DNA from: Halovulum sp039180525
Lineage (GTDB): Bacteria > Pseudomonadota > Alphaproteobacteria > Rhodobacterales > Rhodobacteraceae
Length of the DNA stretch: 64,000 bases
Direction of reading: 5' to 3'
Assembly (NCBI GenBank): GCA_039180525.1
Contig: JBCDDF010000014.1
Location: 3,245-67,244, forward strand
How positions within the stretch are numbered: position 1 is the stretch's first letter; each line of letters starts with the position of its first letter. The notes beneath the pieces are model-generated. The model was not told the DNA's origin. It saw only the letters and a list, made by a program, of their open reading frames with translations, and made no database searches. Of this stretch, positions 37,001 through 44,104 are shown piece after piece. A program made the position numbers and the translations under genes.

Positions 37001-37726
37001 GTGACCCTGAACGGCGCCGAGATCGGGGTGATCGAAGGGTGGACCGGTGGCCTGTCCAGCAATCTCGAACCCATCGTTCTCGGCGCCAGCCAGGCCAGTT
37101 CAGGCGATGGAGTTGCCAACCGGTTGAATGCGTTTTTCGAAGGAGAGATTTCCGCCGCGCGCTTCGACACCGCGGTTGAGGTCGCGACCGATCCCTTACC
37201 GGCCGCCCCCGACCCCGGCGCGGCCGCATCGCAGGATCTGGACGCGCTGGTCGCCGAGCTTTTGGCCGGGTTCGCCGGTGCCGAAGTATCTGTGACCGGC
37301 GACACGCGGGTCCGCGGTGGCAGCGACGACGACCTGATGACCGGCGATTCCGGCGGCAACAAGATGTCGGGCCGCGATGGCAACGATCTGCTTGTCGGCG
37401 GCGACGGGTTCGACCGCTTGGCCGGTGGCGACGGTGACGACACGCTGGTGGGCGGCGCCGACAAGGATTGGCTGGTAGGCCGTGACGGCGCGGACCGGTT
37501 CGTCTGGGGCTTCGGCGCCGACCGCGACACGATCGGCGATTTCGACGCCGGCGAGGGCGACGTCATCGACGTGACGACCGCCGGTTTCGAAAGCTTCGCC
37601 GACATCTTGGACAACGCGGTGCAGCGCAAGAACGGCGCGCTGATCACGGCCGAGGACGGCGCCACGCTGATGATCCGCAGCGCCGCCCTGGACGACCTGA
37701 AGGCGGAGTGGTTCGACGTGGCCTGA
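34040..37726 (+). CDS. G8-domain / beta-helix / RTX / LamG-like secreted protein
   Basis: 1,228 residues; the ATG at 34040 follows GAAGGAAGTGAAG. The order is: G8 domain (about 8-140, with GPAVLWSD, VVVLDES, LGTLAIHGTL, ADNVVVFGALEVGT), interrupted by a Met/His-rich stretch (about 105-125, HGGMHGG...GHMDHMGHM); parallel beta-helix region (about 220-560, with VHFHHSGDMEGSYVKDSAIHH and LIEGNTVYDTVGHAVYIEDG); RTX repeats (about 631-675, GGAGDDFIGGHGGDD); a D-P-rich linker (831-878); a LamG/ConA-like domain (about 887-1050); and a second RTX block (about 1091-1150, GGDGDDTLVGG) with a C-terminal tail. There is no signal peptide; RTX repeats imply type I secretion and calcium-dependent folding. 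G8/beta-helix proteins include the CEMIP/TMEM2 group linked to hyaluronan breakdown, so a polysaccharide-binding or -degrading role is possible but unproven. No type I secretion genes are in the window. Confidence 0.88.
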   Translation: MDHMMMGPAVLWSDVKTSLTDADGNVVIPHDMVVVLDESTPPLGTLAIHGTLRASDAADVTLTADNVVVFGALEVGTEDAPHTRDFDIVLTGEAGDPDIVLADWAGDHGGMHGGLGHMDHMGHMTDPIDNKALIVAPGGKIDLHGAEKASWTLLETNAEAGSTVIEVRDASGWQVGDLLAIAPTDVDAFEVEERTIVSIDDGTVTLDRPLDHLHTGYDMALDNGRVLELRAEVSNLSRNITIEGANEGQTRILDTNANDPDHVATVGYGGHTIFMADTQVKISGVEFTELGISGELGRYPVHFHHSGDMEGSYVKDSAIHHVFQRGLVVHQADNALIEGNTVYDTVGHAVYIEDGVETGNRFADNLVMMPRSNPDEVELGDINNTNHRASGFWITNPSNEFEGNHVAAVPAGMGFWFQPPDHSPESAGLTRNDPRREEPLLQFEGNVAHSIDFDRGIGKNLAYANGWTGVALDLGTSKRVLKNGDSGDAPIQDFTAWKIGNIAIAMDGAPNPATIKDALLAEARVMFESDGFGGHVAIQDATIVAEIPDGAARPDWPSQHPGPLLIHAQKDIEFVGLELYGGDGLLSPNKSSHTTDQVILSENADGEGIVDLYALNQWLEPPEGSTNATVDGKGGNDRIGGDNTDNTLIGGAGDDFIGGHGGDDIMIGGVGDDELSSSSWRKRATGSNDDVFLGGLGNDTIDVVNVDGNHRNTVIYRQGDGNDTIMNFKGGADKVVLVGLSEADLDQDGDGDFDDLDLAALSSDGRDGRFTIREVQLPDAATLTFTGPVNKFALSASDFAFIDTAAAATGVVATALELDALFGGATPPPADAGPTDPDPVDPDPIDPDPADPDPVDPYPTDPDPADPYPADPDPVAPTPGAGVPLIDAPTMFSGDDALVIEHIDAFATETGTASLSFRPDGLDGVQTLLSKDSKGFDQGGHLSVSIRDGALEVRAQTDTASLTLTGGAVSVQAVNDLTLSWADDMLTVTLNGAEIGVIEGWTGGLSSNLEPIVLGASQASSGDGVANRLNAFFEGEISAARFDTAVEVATDPLPAAPDPGAAASQDLDALVAELLAGFAGAEVSVTGDTRVRGGSDDDLMTGDSGGNKMSGRDGNDLLVGGDGFDRLAGGDGDDTLVGGADKDWLVGRDGADRFVWGFGADRDTIGDFDAGEGDVIDVTTAGFESFADILDNAVQRKNGALITAEDGATLMIRSAALDDLKAEWFDVA

Positions 37727-38083
37727 AAGCTGCGCATCGGCAGCGATCGCGCGGCGCCGCGGCCGCGCGGTCATCGCCCACGCTCCATGCGGTCCGGCGG
37801 CCATTTGAACACGGGGCGCCCGGCTGTGTGACCGGGTCGTCAGATGTTCGGCGCGCGCCGAGACCCCGGCCACAACACACCCGTAAGCCCGAAGGCCCGC
37901 GACCTCGAAAACCCGCGGGAACCGGTTTCTCCGCCTCCGCCGCGGCCTTCACCGGCAGATGACAGGCGCCGTCGCGGGTAAGCCGCGCCCGCGCGGCGGG
38001 TGGTACACTTGTCGACAACGCCGCTGCGGTCCGGCCACGCGACACTGCGGCGGGCCGGGTTCCAGCCCCTCATCCCCCCGTCC
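37727..38083. other. Non-coding convergent spacer
   Basis: 357 bases between the stops of the G8/RTX gene and the ASCH gene. Apart from one hairpin just after the G8/RTX stop, only GC-rich sequence with Arg/Pro-rich shadow frames is seen. Confidence 0.55.
37745..37772 (+). terminator. GC hairpin after the G8/RTX gene
   Basis: An 11-bp stem (GATCGCGCGGC / GCCGCGCGGTC, one G-T wobble) around a six-base loop, 18 bases after the stop. There is no T-run, so it may act as a barrier to 3' decay or a Rho-assisted stop. Confidence 0.5.
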
Positions 38084-38503
38084 TCATGCGCCCAGATCCT
38101 CGACCAGTCGGAACCGCTCGCAGACAAGCGGCATTTCCGGGTCGAACCCGCCGTTTCGTTCGAAATAGACACGATGATCCGCGCGCCAGCCTTCCAGGGA
38201 GCCATTCTCTCCCTCGGCCAGTGCGAAATCGGCGTCGACGTCGCAAAAGCGCCGGGTCGTCACCGATACCGTCTCGATCACCAGTGCCAGTGCGCCATCC
38301 CAGGTCAGCGCTATGTCCCGGCGCCCGGCCAGCGGCATCGCTTCGCCGCCGGGCCCGAAGTCGCGCAGCGCGCCGCACGTCGCGGTCTTGGTGCCGGCAC
38401 GCACCAAACCAAGCAAGGCGTCGCACATCCGCCGGCTGTCGCCGAAGGTGAACGTCTCGGCGCCCGGATACCGGGCGCGCAGGCGGTCCAGATCCGATGT
38501 CAC
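38084..38503 (-). CDS. ASCH-domain protein
   Basis: 139 residues of the ASCH (PUA-like) fold: LRARYPGAETFTFGDS, LVRAGTKTATCGAL and the C-terminal FERNGGFDPEMPLVCERF are typical. ASCH proteins bind RNA or nucleotides; some hydrolyse modified cytidines. The start is set at GTG 38503 because it overlaps the nuclease stop as GTGA; an ATG at 38530 would extend it nine residues. It is translationally coupled to a nuclease gene, suggesting a joint role in nucleic-acid handling. Confidence 0.82.
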   Translation of the reverse strand: MTSDLDRLRARYPGAETFTFGDSRRMCDALLGLVRAGTKTATCGALRDFGPGGEAMPLAGRRDIALTWDGALALVIETVSVTTRRFCDVDADFALAEGENGSLEGWRADHRVYFERNGGFDPEMPLVCERFRLVEDLGA

Positions 38504-39021
38504 AAACGCCCCCCATCGTTGTCGCACCAACCCAGGCGCCGGCCACCGTCATAGGCCCGCGCATCGCCCGCGCGGATCATATGCGTGGCGACGCTAAGCC
38601 CGTTTACCCGCATCCGGGCCAGGCGGCGGTCAAACCGGTCCTCACCGGTGAACTCCAACACCAGATTGTCCGCGGACCACAGCAGATACCGCAACCGCCA
38701 TGTCGCCCGCCAGCCCCGCCAGTGTTCGGACCAGCACGTCGGCGAAAAGATCTCCGGCGAGTCGTAACCCAACAGCCGTACGCTTTGCAGACCGCCCGTT
38801 CGGCAGGCGATGTTGAGCGTGTCGCCGTCTACGACCGTGACCACCCGGCATCCCGGCGCACCGACCATCTCGGTTCGATAGCCCCCCGCCACGTCCCCGG
38901 CCGGCACCAGGCCCGGGACCGTCAACAGCAGCAGCGCCCGCCGCGGCAGGCGCCAGATCCGTGCCGGTCTGTGTCGCTTCCGCCGGACGCGGCGCAATTG
39001 AACGACATCGCCCCGCCTCAT
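38500..39021 (-). CDS. Thermonuclease (SNase-like) family protein
   Basis: 173 residues from ATG 39021. A very basic N-terminus with a hydrophobic stretch (RALLLLTVPGLVPAG) may be an export signal or anchor. The staphylococcal-nuclease fold follows: CRVVTVVDGDTLNI, VRLLGYDSPEIFSP (metal-binding Asp and catalytic Arg region), LEFTGEDRFDRRLARM and NGLSVATHMIRAG. It lies 61 bases after the mccB stop on the same strand, so it probably rides on the leucine operon message. Confidence 0.83.
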   Translation of the reverse strand: MRRGDVVQLRRVRRKRHRPARIWRLPRRALLLLTVPGLVPAGDVAGGYRTEMVGAPGCRVVTVVDGDTLNIACRTGGLQSVRLLGYDSPEIFSPTCWSEHWRGWRATWRLRYLLWSADNLVLEFTGEDRFDRRLARMRVNGLSVATHMIRAGDARAYDGGRRLGWCDNDGGRL

Positions 39022-39082
39022 GGCGTCGCTTCGATACGTCGGGGTGCGATCATCCACGATGCGCGCGGAGTGATGGCCGCGG

Positions 39083-40645
39083 TCACATCCGGAACACGCC
39101 GAAGCGCGTTTCCGGCACCGGCGCGTTGGCGCAGGCGGCCAGCGACAGGCTGAGGACGCGGCGCGTGTCGCGGGGGTCGATGACGCCATCGTCCCACAGC
39201 CGGGCAGAGGCATAAAGCGGATGCGCCTGGGCCTCGAACTGGGCCTCGATCGGAGCCTTGAACGCAGCCTCGTCTTCCGCGCTCCACGCGCCGCCCTTGC
39301 GCTCGATCCCGGCGCGGCGCACGTCGGCCAAGACCCCGGCGGCCTGCGCGCCGCCCATCACCGATATCCGCGCATTTGGCCAGGTCCACAGGAATCGCGG
39401 CTGATACGCGCGACCGGCCATGCCGTAATTGCCGGCGCCGTAGGATCCGCCGATCAGCACCGTGATCTTGGGCACGGCCACCGTCGCCACGGCGGTCACC
39501 AGTTTGGCGCCGTGCCGGGCAATGCCGCCGGCCTCGGCCTGCCGGCCGACCATGAACCCGGTGATGTTCTGCAGAAAGATCAGCGGCGTCTTGCGCTGGG
39601 CGCACAACTCCACGAAATGCGCGCCCTTCTGCGCGCTGTCGGAAAACAGAACGCCGTTGTTGGCGATGATGCCCACGGGCCAGCCGTCCAGATCGGCGAA
39701 GCCGCAGACCAGCGTGGGGCCGAACCGCGCCTTGAATTCGTCGAATGCACCGCCATCGACCAGCCGCACGATGACCTCGCGCACGTCATAGGGCTGGCGC
39801 AGATCCGTGGGCACCAGATCCAGCAGGTCTTCGGCAGAGCCGTCCGGCGGCACCGCCGGACGTCGCGGCGCGCGCGGCCCCGCATGGGGCCCAAGTGCTG
39901 CGACCGCCCCCCGCGCCAGCGCCAGGGCATGGGCGTCGTCCTCGGCCAGATAATCCGCCACGCCCGACAGCCGCGTGTGCACGTCGCCGCCGCCCAGGTC
40001 CTCCGCACTCACATCCTCGCCCGTCGCGGCCTTGACCAGCGGCGGGCCGGCCAGAAAGATCGTGCCCTGTTCCTTCACGATGATCGCCACATCCGACATC
40101 GCCGGCACATAGGCCCCGCCGGCGGTACACGACCCCATCACGACCGCGATCTGCGCGATGCCCTGCGCGCTCATCCGCGCCTGGTTGTAGAATATCCGCC
40201 CGAAATGGTCGCGGTCGGGGAAAACCTCGTCCTGGTTCGGCAGGTTCGCCCCGCCCGAATCCACCAGATAGACGCAAGGCAGCCGGTTTTCCTCCGCGAT
40301 CTCCTGCGCCCGCAGGTGCTTTTTCACGGTCATCGGGTAATAGGTGCCGCCCTTCACCGTGGCATCGTTGCAGACCACCATCACCGGCCGCCCATGCACC
40401 TGCCCGATGCCGGCGATGACCCCCGCGCACGGCGCTGCCCCGTCATAAAGCCCATGCGCGGCCAGACCGCCGATTTCCAGAAACGCACTGCCGGGGTCGA
40501 GCAGGTTCGCCACCTGCTCCCGCGGCAGCATCTTGCCCCGCGCCTGATGGCGCGCCGCAACCTCCGGCCCGCCTCCGGCCACCGCTGCCAGCGCCGCGGC
40601 CTGGATCTCCTCGATCGCGGCCAAATGCGCCGCGCGATGGCTCAC
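39083..40645 (-). CDS. liuB: Methylcrotonyl-CoA carboxylase beta (carboxyltransferase) subunit
   Basis: 520 residues, slightly shorter than the usual 530-540. It transfers the carboxyl group from biotin to 3-methylcrotonyl-CoA. Family blocks are intact: MVVCNDATVKGGTYYPMTVKKHLRAQEIA, PCVYLVDSGGANLPNQDEVFPD, GSCTAGGAYVPAMSDVAIIV and NITGFMVGRQAEAGGIARHGAKL. The start overlaps the upstream secreted-protein stop by four bases (ATGA). Its alpha partner is displaced to 31-33 kb. Confidence 0.94.
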   Translation of the reverse strand: MSHRAAHLAAIEEIQAAALAAVAGGGPEVAARHQARGKMLPREQVANLLDPGSAFLEIGGLAAHGLYDGAAPCAGVIAGIGQVHGRPVMVVCNDATVKGGTYYPMTVKKHLRAQEIAEENRLPCVYLVDSGGANLPNQDEVFPDRDHFGRIFYNQARMSAQGIAQIAVVMGSCTAGGAYVPAMSDVAIIVKEQGTIFLAGPPLVKAATGEDVSAEDLGGGDVHTRLSGVADYLAEDDAHALALARGAVAALGPHAGPRAPRRPAVPPDGSAEDLLDLVPTDLRQPYDVREVIVRLVDGGAFDEFKARFGPTLVCGFADLDGWPVGIIANNGVLFSDSAQKGAHFVELCAQRKTPLIFLQNITGFMVGRQAEAGGIARHGAKLVTAVATVAVPKITVLIGGSYGAGNYGMAGRAYQPRFLWTWPNARISVMGGAQAAGVLADVRRAGIERKGGAWSAEDEAAFKAPIEAQFEAQAHPLYASARLWDDGVIDPRDTRRVLSLSLAACANAPVPETRFGVFRM

Positions 40646-41133
40646 GTCTCCGGCTCCGCCAGGGCGCGCAGGCGGAACAGTTCCGCCATCTTGCCATGTG
40701 CCGCCAGCAGCGCGCAGCGCGCGGCGTGGTGTTCATTATCGGCCTGGGGCACCCGCGCGGCATAGGCGGCGCAATTCGCGCCCACGCTGCGCTCCGCCCC
40801 GCGCACCCGCTCCAGCGCGGCCCGCCGCAGCGCCGGGTCGTCGCCGCCCAGTTCCTGCACAAGCTCCGCCACGCGCCCTTCCACCGCCGCCGCCAGGCCC
40901 CCCCGACACGCGGTCAGCGCGTCGAGCGTCGTCACCGTGTCCAGGCAAAACGCCGCCAGAACCCCGGCACAAGCGGTGTCCTTCGCCTCCGCCAGACAGC
41001 GCTCATAGGCGGGCAGCGCGGCCTCGGGCGGGGTGTCGTCGGCGAACCCGGGCGGGCCTGCAAGAAACACGGCCAAGGCCACGCAGATACGCGCGACGCG
41101 AACGCCATGTCTGGCACCAAAACGCAGTCTCAA
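40642..41133 (-). CDS. Secreted Cys-rich protein of unknown function (LprI/DUF1311-like)
   Basis: 163 residues with an N-terminal signal peptide (VARICVALAVFLAGPPGFAD). The mature part has about seven cysteines and a pattern reminiscent of the LprI/DUF1311 family (C...L..C, then ...ERSVGANCAAYA...ARCALLAAH), but the match is weak. It is translationally coupled to mccB, which is odd for a periplasmic protein, and lies 25 bases downstream of the VapC stop. Confidence 0.6.
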   Translation of the reverse strand: MRLRFGARHGVRVARICVALAVFLAGPPGFADDTPPEAALPAYERCLAEAKDTACAGVLAAFCLDTVTTLDALTACRGGLAAAVEGRVAELVQELGGDDPALRRAALERVRGAERSVGANCAAYAARVPQADNEHHAARCALLAAHGKMAELFRLRALAEPET

Positions 41134-41158
41134 CGCCGGACCATCCTTCGCTTGCGGC

Positions 41159-41536
41159 TCATCGAATCACCTCGATCTCGACCCCCAGGTCCAGTTTGGC
41201 CCAAACACGGTCCGCGGTCAGCACCGGTTGCCCGCGCGCCGCGGCGAGGGCCAGGCAACAGCGGTCGCCCAGCGACAGGCCAATCTCCCGGGTCTTAACC
41301 CGCAGAAACCCGGCTTCGATGGCCAGGGAGGCGTCGAACGGCACGATTTCGATCGGCACATCCGCCAACCAGCCCCGCAAAGCTTCCGGTGATGCCGCGC
41401 GCTCGGCCATCTTGGACGCCACTTCGGCAAAATTCACGCTGCTCATCGCGGCATTGTCGAACACTTCCGCAACCCGTGCCCCACCAGGTTCGCCATCGAT
41501 CAGCGCCAGCAGCGCCGAGGCATCGAGCACGGTCAA
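41159..41536 (-). CDS. vapC: PIN-domain ribonuclease toxin (VapC-like)
   Basis: 125 residues, the usual VapC size. The acidic metal-binding set of PIN domains is complete: Asp5 (VLDASALLALI), Glu38 (NFAEVASK), Asp91 (LSLGDRCCLAL) and Asp109 (LTADRVW). It overlaps the antitoxin gene by four bases (ATGA), the standard arrangement of a type II toxin-antitoxin pair. VapC toxins cleave specific tRNAs or rRNA. The pair is co-directional with, and buried in, the leucine operon. Confidence 0.88.
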   Translation of the reverse strand: MTVLDASALLALIDGEPGGARVAEVFDNAAMSSVNFAEVASKMAERAASPEALRGWLADVPIEIVPFDASLAIEAGFLRVKTREIGLSLGDRCCLALAAARGQPVLTADRVWAKLDLGVEIEVIR

Positions 41537-41787
41537 GACGCGTCTCGGGCCACCTCGGCGCGGCGTTCATTGATCAGCGCATCGGCCATCGGGTCGCCAT
41601 CGCCGACGAGCCGCCGCGCCTCAGCGATCCAGGACGCGGCGGAGATCAGATGCAATTCGCCGCCCACCACCTTGGCGATTACCCGGCCGCCGGGCTCCAT
41701 CCCGACCTGCCGCCGCAACTCGGCCGGAACCAGCACGCGACCGTCCTTGCCGACGGTCAGGGCGATCGGCGCGGATCGGGCGTTCAT
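41533..41787 (-). CDS. vapB: AbrB/SpoVT-like antitoxin (VapB-like)
   Basis: 84 residues with an N-terminal swapped-hairpin AbrB DNA-binding domain (ALTVGKDGRVLVPAELRRQVGMEPGGRVIAKV, about residues 8-45) and an acidic/basic C-terminal tail that would wrap the PIN toxin. It probably autoregulates its own promoter; the 93 bases upstream (41788-41880) are available for that. Confidence 0.86.
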   Translation of the reverse strand: MNARSAPIALTVGKDGRVLVPAELRRQVGMEPGGRVIAKVVGGELHLISAASWIAEARRLVGDGDPMADALINERRAEVARDAS

Positions 41788-41880
41788 GCGTACAACCTGA
41801 AATCTGTCATGCGTCTCAGTATCGTCAGAAAATCCGATTTCGTCAAACTGGCTGTTTCAAAAGCTCGCGCCGACACGGCA

Positions 41881-42237
41881 TCACTCCGGCATGCGTGTGT
41901 GTGCACCCCTCTCTCTTGCGAGATTTTTGCGCCCATGGCTGTCAACGCGCCGCTGCTTCTTGCGCGCAACGGATGCGGCCAGAGAATGCCCCGGGAATTT
42001 CCTCCATCGCTTGCGCTGGTTCAGCTTCAACCGCGCCTCCGATGCCTCGGGATCGCGCAACAATTCCGGTTTGTTGATCCTCCGCGCCCTGCGATGCCCC
42101 AAGGCCCGAGACTTCGAACGGATCCCTTTGCGCGCACTCAGCATGCCATACCAATCGCCGCGTTGATCCTTGCGCAGGCTCAGATCCTTTTTCTCCTGCG
42201 GGCTCAGCCGTTTGCGCTTTGGGGGTCGGCGTCTCAC
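41881..42237 (-). CDS. Small very basic hypothetical protein
   Basis: 118 residues, rich in Arg and Lys throughout (PPKRKRLSPQEKKDLSL; GHRRARRINKPELL; LNQRKRWRKFPGHS). It starts at GTG 42237, overlapping the isovaleryl-CoA dehydrogenase stop as GTGA, the best argument that it is a real gene. Similar basic proteins with an SPQEKK...RKA...RR pattern exist in alphaproteobacteria as far as I recall, with unknown function. Nucleic-acid or ribosome binding is a guess from charge alone. Confidence 0.6.
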   Translation of the reverse strand: MRRRPPKRKRLSPQEKKDLSLRKDQRGDWYGMLSARKGIRSKSRALGHRRARRINKPELLRDPEASEARLKLNQRKRWRKFPGHSLAASVARKKQRRVDSHGRKNLARERGAHTRMPE

Positions 42238-43397
42238 CCACTCACCTTCATCAATTCCCGCCCCACCAGCATGCGCCGGATCTCCGACGTGCCAGCGCCG
42301 ATCTCCATCAGTTTGGCGTCGCGCATGATCCGCGCCAGCGGGCTGTCGTTCAGATAGCCGGCACCGCCCATGGCCTGCACACCCTGGACCGCCATTTCCA
42401 TCGCTTTTTCCGAGGCATAAAGCACACAGGCCGCCGCATCCTGGCGCGTGACCTGGCCGCGGTCGCAGGCCTTAGCGACCTCATAGACATAGGCCCGCGC
42501 CGAGTTCATCGCCGTGTAGATATCCGCGATCTTGCCCTGCATCAGTTGGAAACTCCCGATCGCCTGCCCGAACTGCTTGCGCTCGTGCATATAGGGCATG
42601 ATGTGATCCAGGATCGCGGCCATGATCCCCAGCCCGATGCCCGACAGCACCACCCGTTCGTAGTCCAGCCCCGACATCAGCACCGCGACGCCCTGCCCCT
42701 CTTCGCCCAGGACATTGTCGAACGGCACCTCCACATCCTCGAAGGTGATCTCGGCAGTGTTCGATCCGCGCATCCCCAGCTTGTCAAAATGCGGGCCGAC
42801 CGAGAACCCGGCCATGTCGCGGTCGATCAGAAAGGCGGTGATGCCGCGCGGGCCGGCCTCGGGGTCGGTCTTGGCATAGACCACCAGGACGGATGCATCG
42901 GGGCTGTTGGTGATCCAGTATTTCGACCCGTTCAGCACATAGCGGTCGTTGCGTTTTTCGGCGCGCAGCCGCATCGACACGACGTCCGAGCCCGATCCGG
43001 CCTCCGACATTGCCAGGCTGCCGACATGCGCGCCGGCGATCAGTTTGGGCAGATAGCGCGCCCTTTGGTCCGGGTTGCCGTTCAGCGCGATCTGGTTGAC
43101 GCACAGGTTGGAATGCGCGCCATAGCTCAGCGATACGCTGGCGGAGGCACGCGCCACCTCCTCCACCGCGACCACATGCGCCAGATAGCCCATGCCGGCG
43201 CCGCCATCGGCCTCCGGCACGGTGATGCCATGCAGCCCCAGCGCCCCCATCTCGGTCCACAACGCTTCTGGAAAGCGGTTGTCGCGGTCGATCTCTGCGG
43301 CCATGGGCGCGATGCGGTCCTGCGCCCAGCGATGGACGGTCTCGCGCAGCGCCTCGACATCCTCGCCGCAATCGAAGGTCATCGAGGCCGTGAACAT
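42234..43397 (-). CDS. liuA: Isovaleryl-CoA dehydrogenase
   Basis: An FAD acyl-CoA dehydrogenase of 387 residues, the first committed step of leucine breakdown after isovaleryl-CoA. The catalytic Glu lies in GLDYERVVLSG, which is the position specific to isovaleryl-CoA dehydrogenases; LAMSEAGSGSDVVSM and IGAGTSEIRRMLVGREL are family signatures. It begins the minus-strand cluster, 31 bases downstream of the lipocalin gene. Confidence 0.95.
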   Translation of the reverse strand: MFTASMTFDCGEDVEALRETVHRWAQDRIAPMAAEIDRDNRFPEALWTEMGALGLHGITVPEADGGAGMGYLAHVVAVEEVARASASVSLSYGAHSNLCVNQIALNGNPDQRARYLPKLIAGAHVGSLAMSEAGSGSDVVSMRLRAEKRNDRYVLNGSKYWITNSPDASVLVVYAKTDPEAGPRGITAFLIDRDMAGFSVGPHFDKLGMRGSNTAEITFEDVEVPFDNVLGEEGQGVAVLMSGLDYERVVLSGIGLGIMAAILDHIMPYMHERKQFGQAIGSFQLMQGKIADIYTAMNSARAYVYEVAKACDRGQVTRQDAAACVLYASEKAMEMAVQGVQAMGGAGYLNDSPLARIMRDAKLMEIGAGTSEIRRMLVGRELMKVSG

Positions 43398-43428
43398 GCG
43401 CGCTCCTATCTCTCTGGCTGGCGGGTCG

Positions 43429-44031
43429 TCAGTTGGGCTGCAGCGTATAGGTCAACCGGTCGGTGTCATAGCCCGCATCGCGCAGAACGCTTAGCGCCGC
43501 GGCCAGGTCGTCGGCTTCCAATGTCGGCGTGCGGGCCAGGATCCAGCCGAAATCGCCCGAGGGCACGCCGATCACGGCGACGTCGTAGTCTTCGGTCACG
43601 TCCAACACCCAGTAGTCGCCCTCGAAGGGCAGCCATTCGGCGAATTTTACCTTCAACTGCCCCGGTGCCGCGACCCGCGCAGAGCCCTCGGCCACCTCCA
43701 GCGGCCCATCAAGCGCGCCCTTGCGGCAGGAATTCTTGACCCCGATCCGGCCGTCTTCGCGCAGCGTGTATTCGGCGGTGACGCCGGTGCAGTCGCGTTC
43801 GAACCGGTTGGGAAAGCGGGCGATCTCGTACCAGAGCCCGGCATAGGCGGCCGTATCCAATCGGGAGACGCTTTCCATCGGCACGGCGGTATCGCGGTAA
43901 TTGCCGTTCAGCCCGCAGGCGGCCAGCAGGCACAGCGCCGCGACCAGCACCCCGCGTCCCGGGCGCGCCCCGGGACCTCGCGGCCAGGCGGTTCCGGCGC
44001 AGGGGCCGGGGCGCGTTTCGGTTGGCGTCAT
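43429..44031 (-). CDS. blc: Outer-membrane lipocalin lipoprotein (Blc-like)
   Basis: A 200-residue lipoprotein: a hydrophobic signal ends in the lipobox LLAAC, followed by a lipocalin barrel with GLWYEIARFPNRFE, CTGVTAEY, GDYWVLDVTEDYDVAVIG and GWILARTP. The ATG at 44031 is chosen because AAGGAG lies six bases before it; an ATG two codons earlier sits directly on that site. Blc-type proteins bind lipids such as lysophospholipids at the outer membrane. It is divergent from hisB. Confidence 0.9.
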   Translation of the reverse strand: MTPTETRPGPCAGTAWPRGPGARPGRGVLVAALCLLAACGLNGNYRDTAVPMESVSRLDTAAYAGLWYEIARFPNRFERDCTGVTAEYTLREDGRIGVKNSCRKGALDGPLEVAEGSARVAAPGQLKVKFAEWLPFEGDYWVLDVTEDYDVAVIGVPSGDFGWILARTPTLEADDLAAALSVLRDAGYDTDRLTYTLQPN

Positions 44032-44104
44032 CGGCATCTCCTTCTTCGGTCTTCCCCCGGACGCGGACGCTTTCTATAAGGCGCGGGTTGCGGCGGAGGG
44101 TGCC

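Noticed and set aside
34040..37726. RTX hemolysin toxin
   Set aside because: RTX repeats alone indicate secretion and calcium binding. There is no pore-forming domain, acyltransferase gene or secretion gene nearby.
37644..38045. 133-codon minus-strand frame after the G8/RTX gene
   Set aside because: It overlaps the end of the G8/RTX gene and consists of Arg/Pro/Ala runs typical of a non-coding GC-rich frame.
33212..41787. Mobile element boundaries around the leucine-cluster insertions
   Set aside because: No transposase, integrase, terminal inverted repeats or tRNA target were found, so no element is called.
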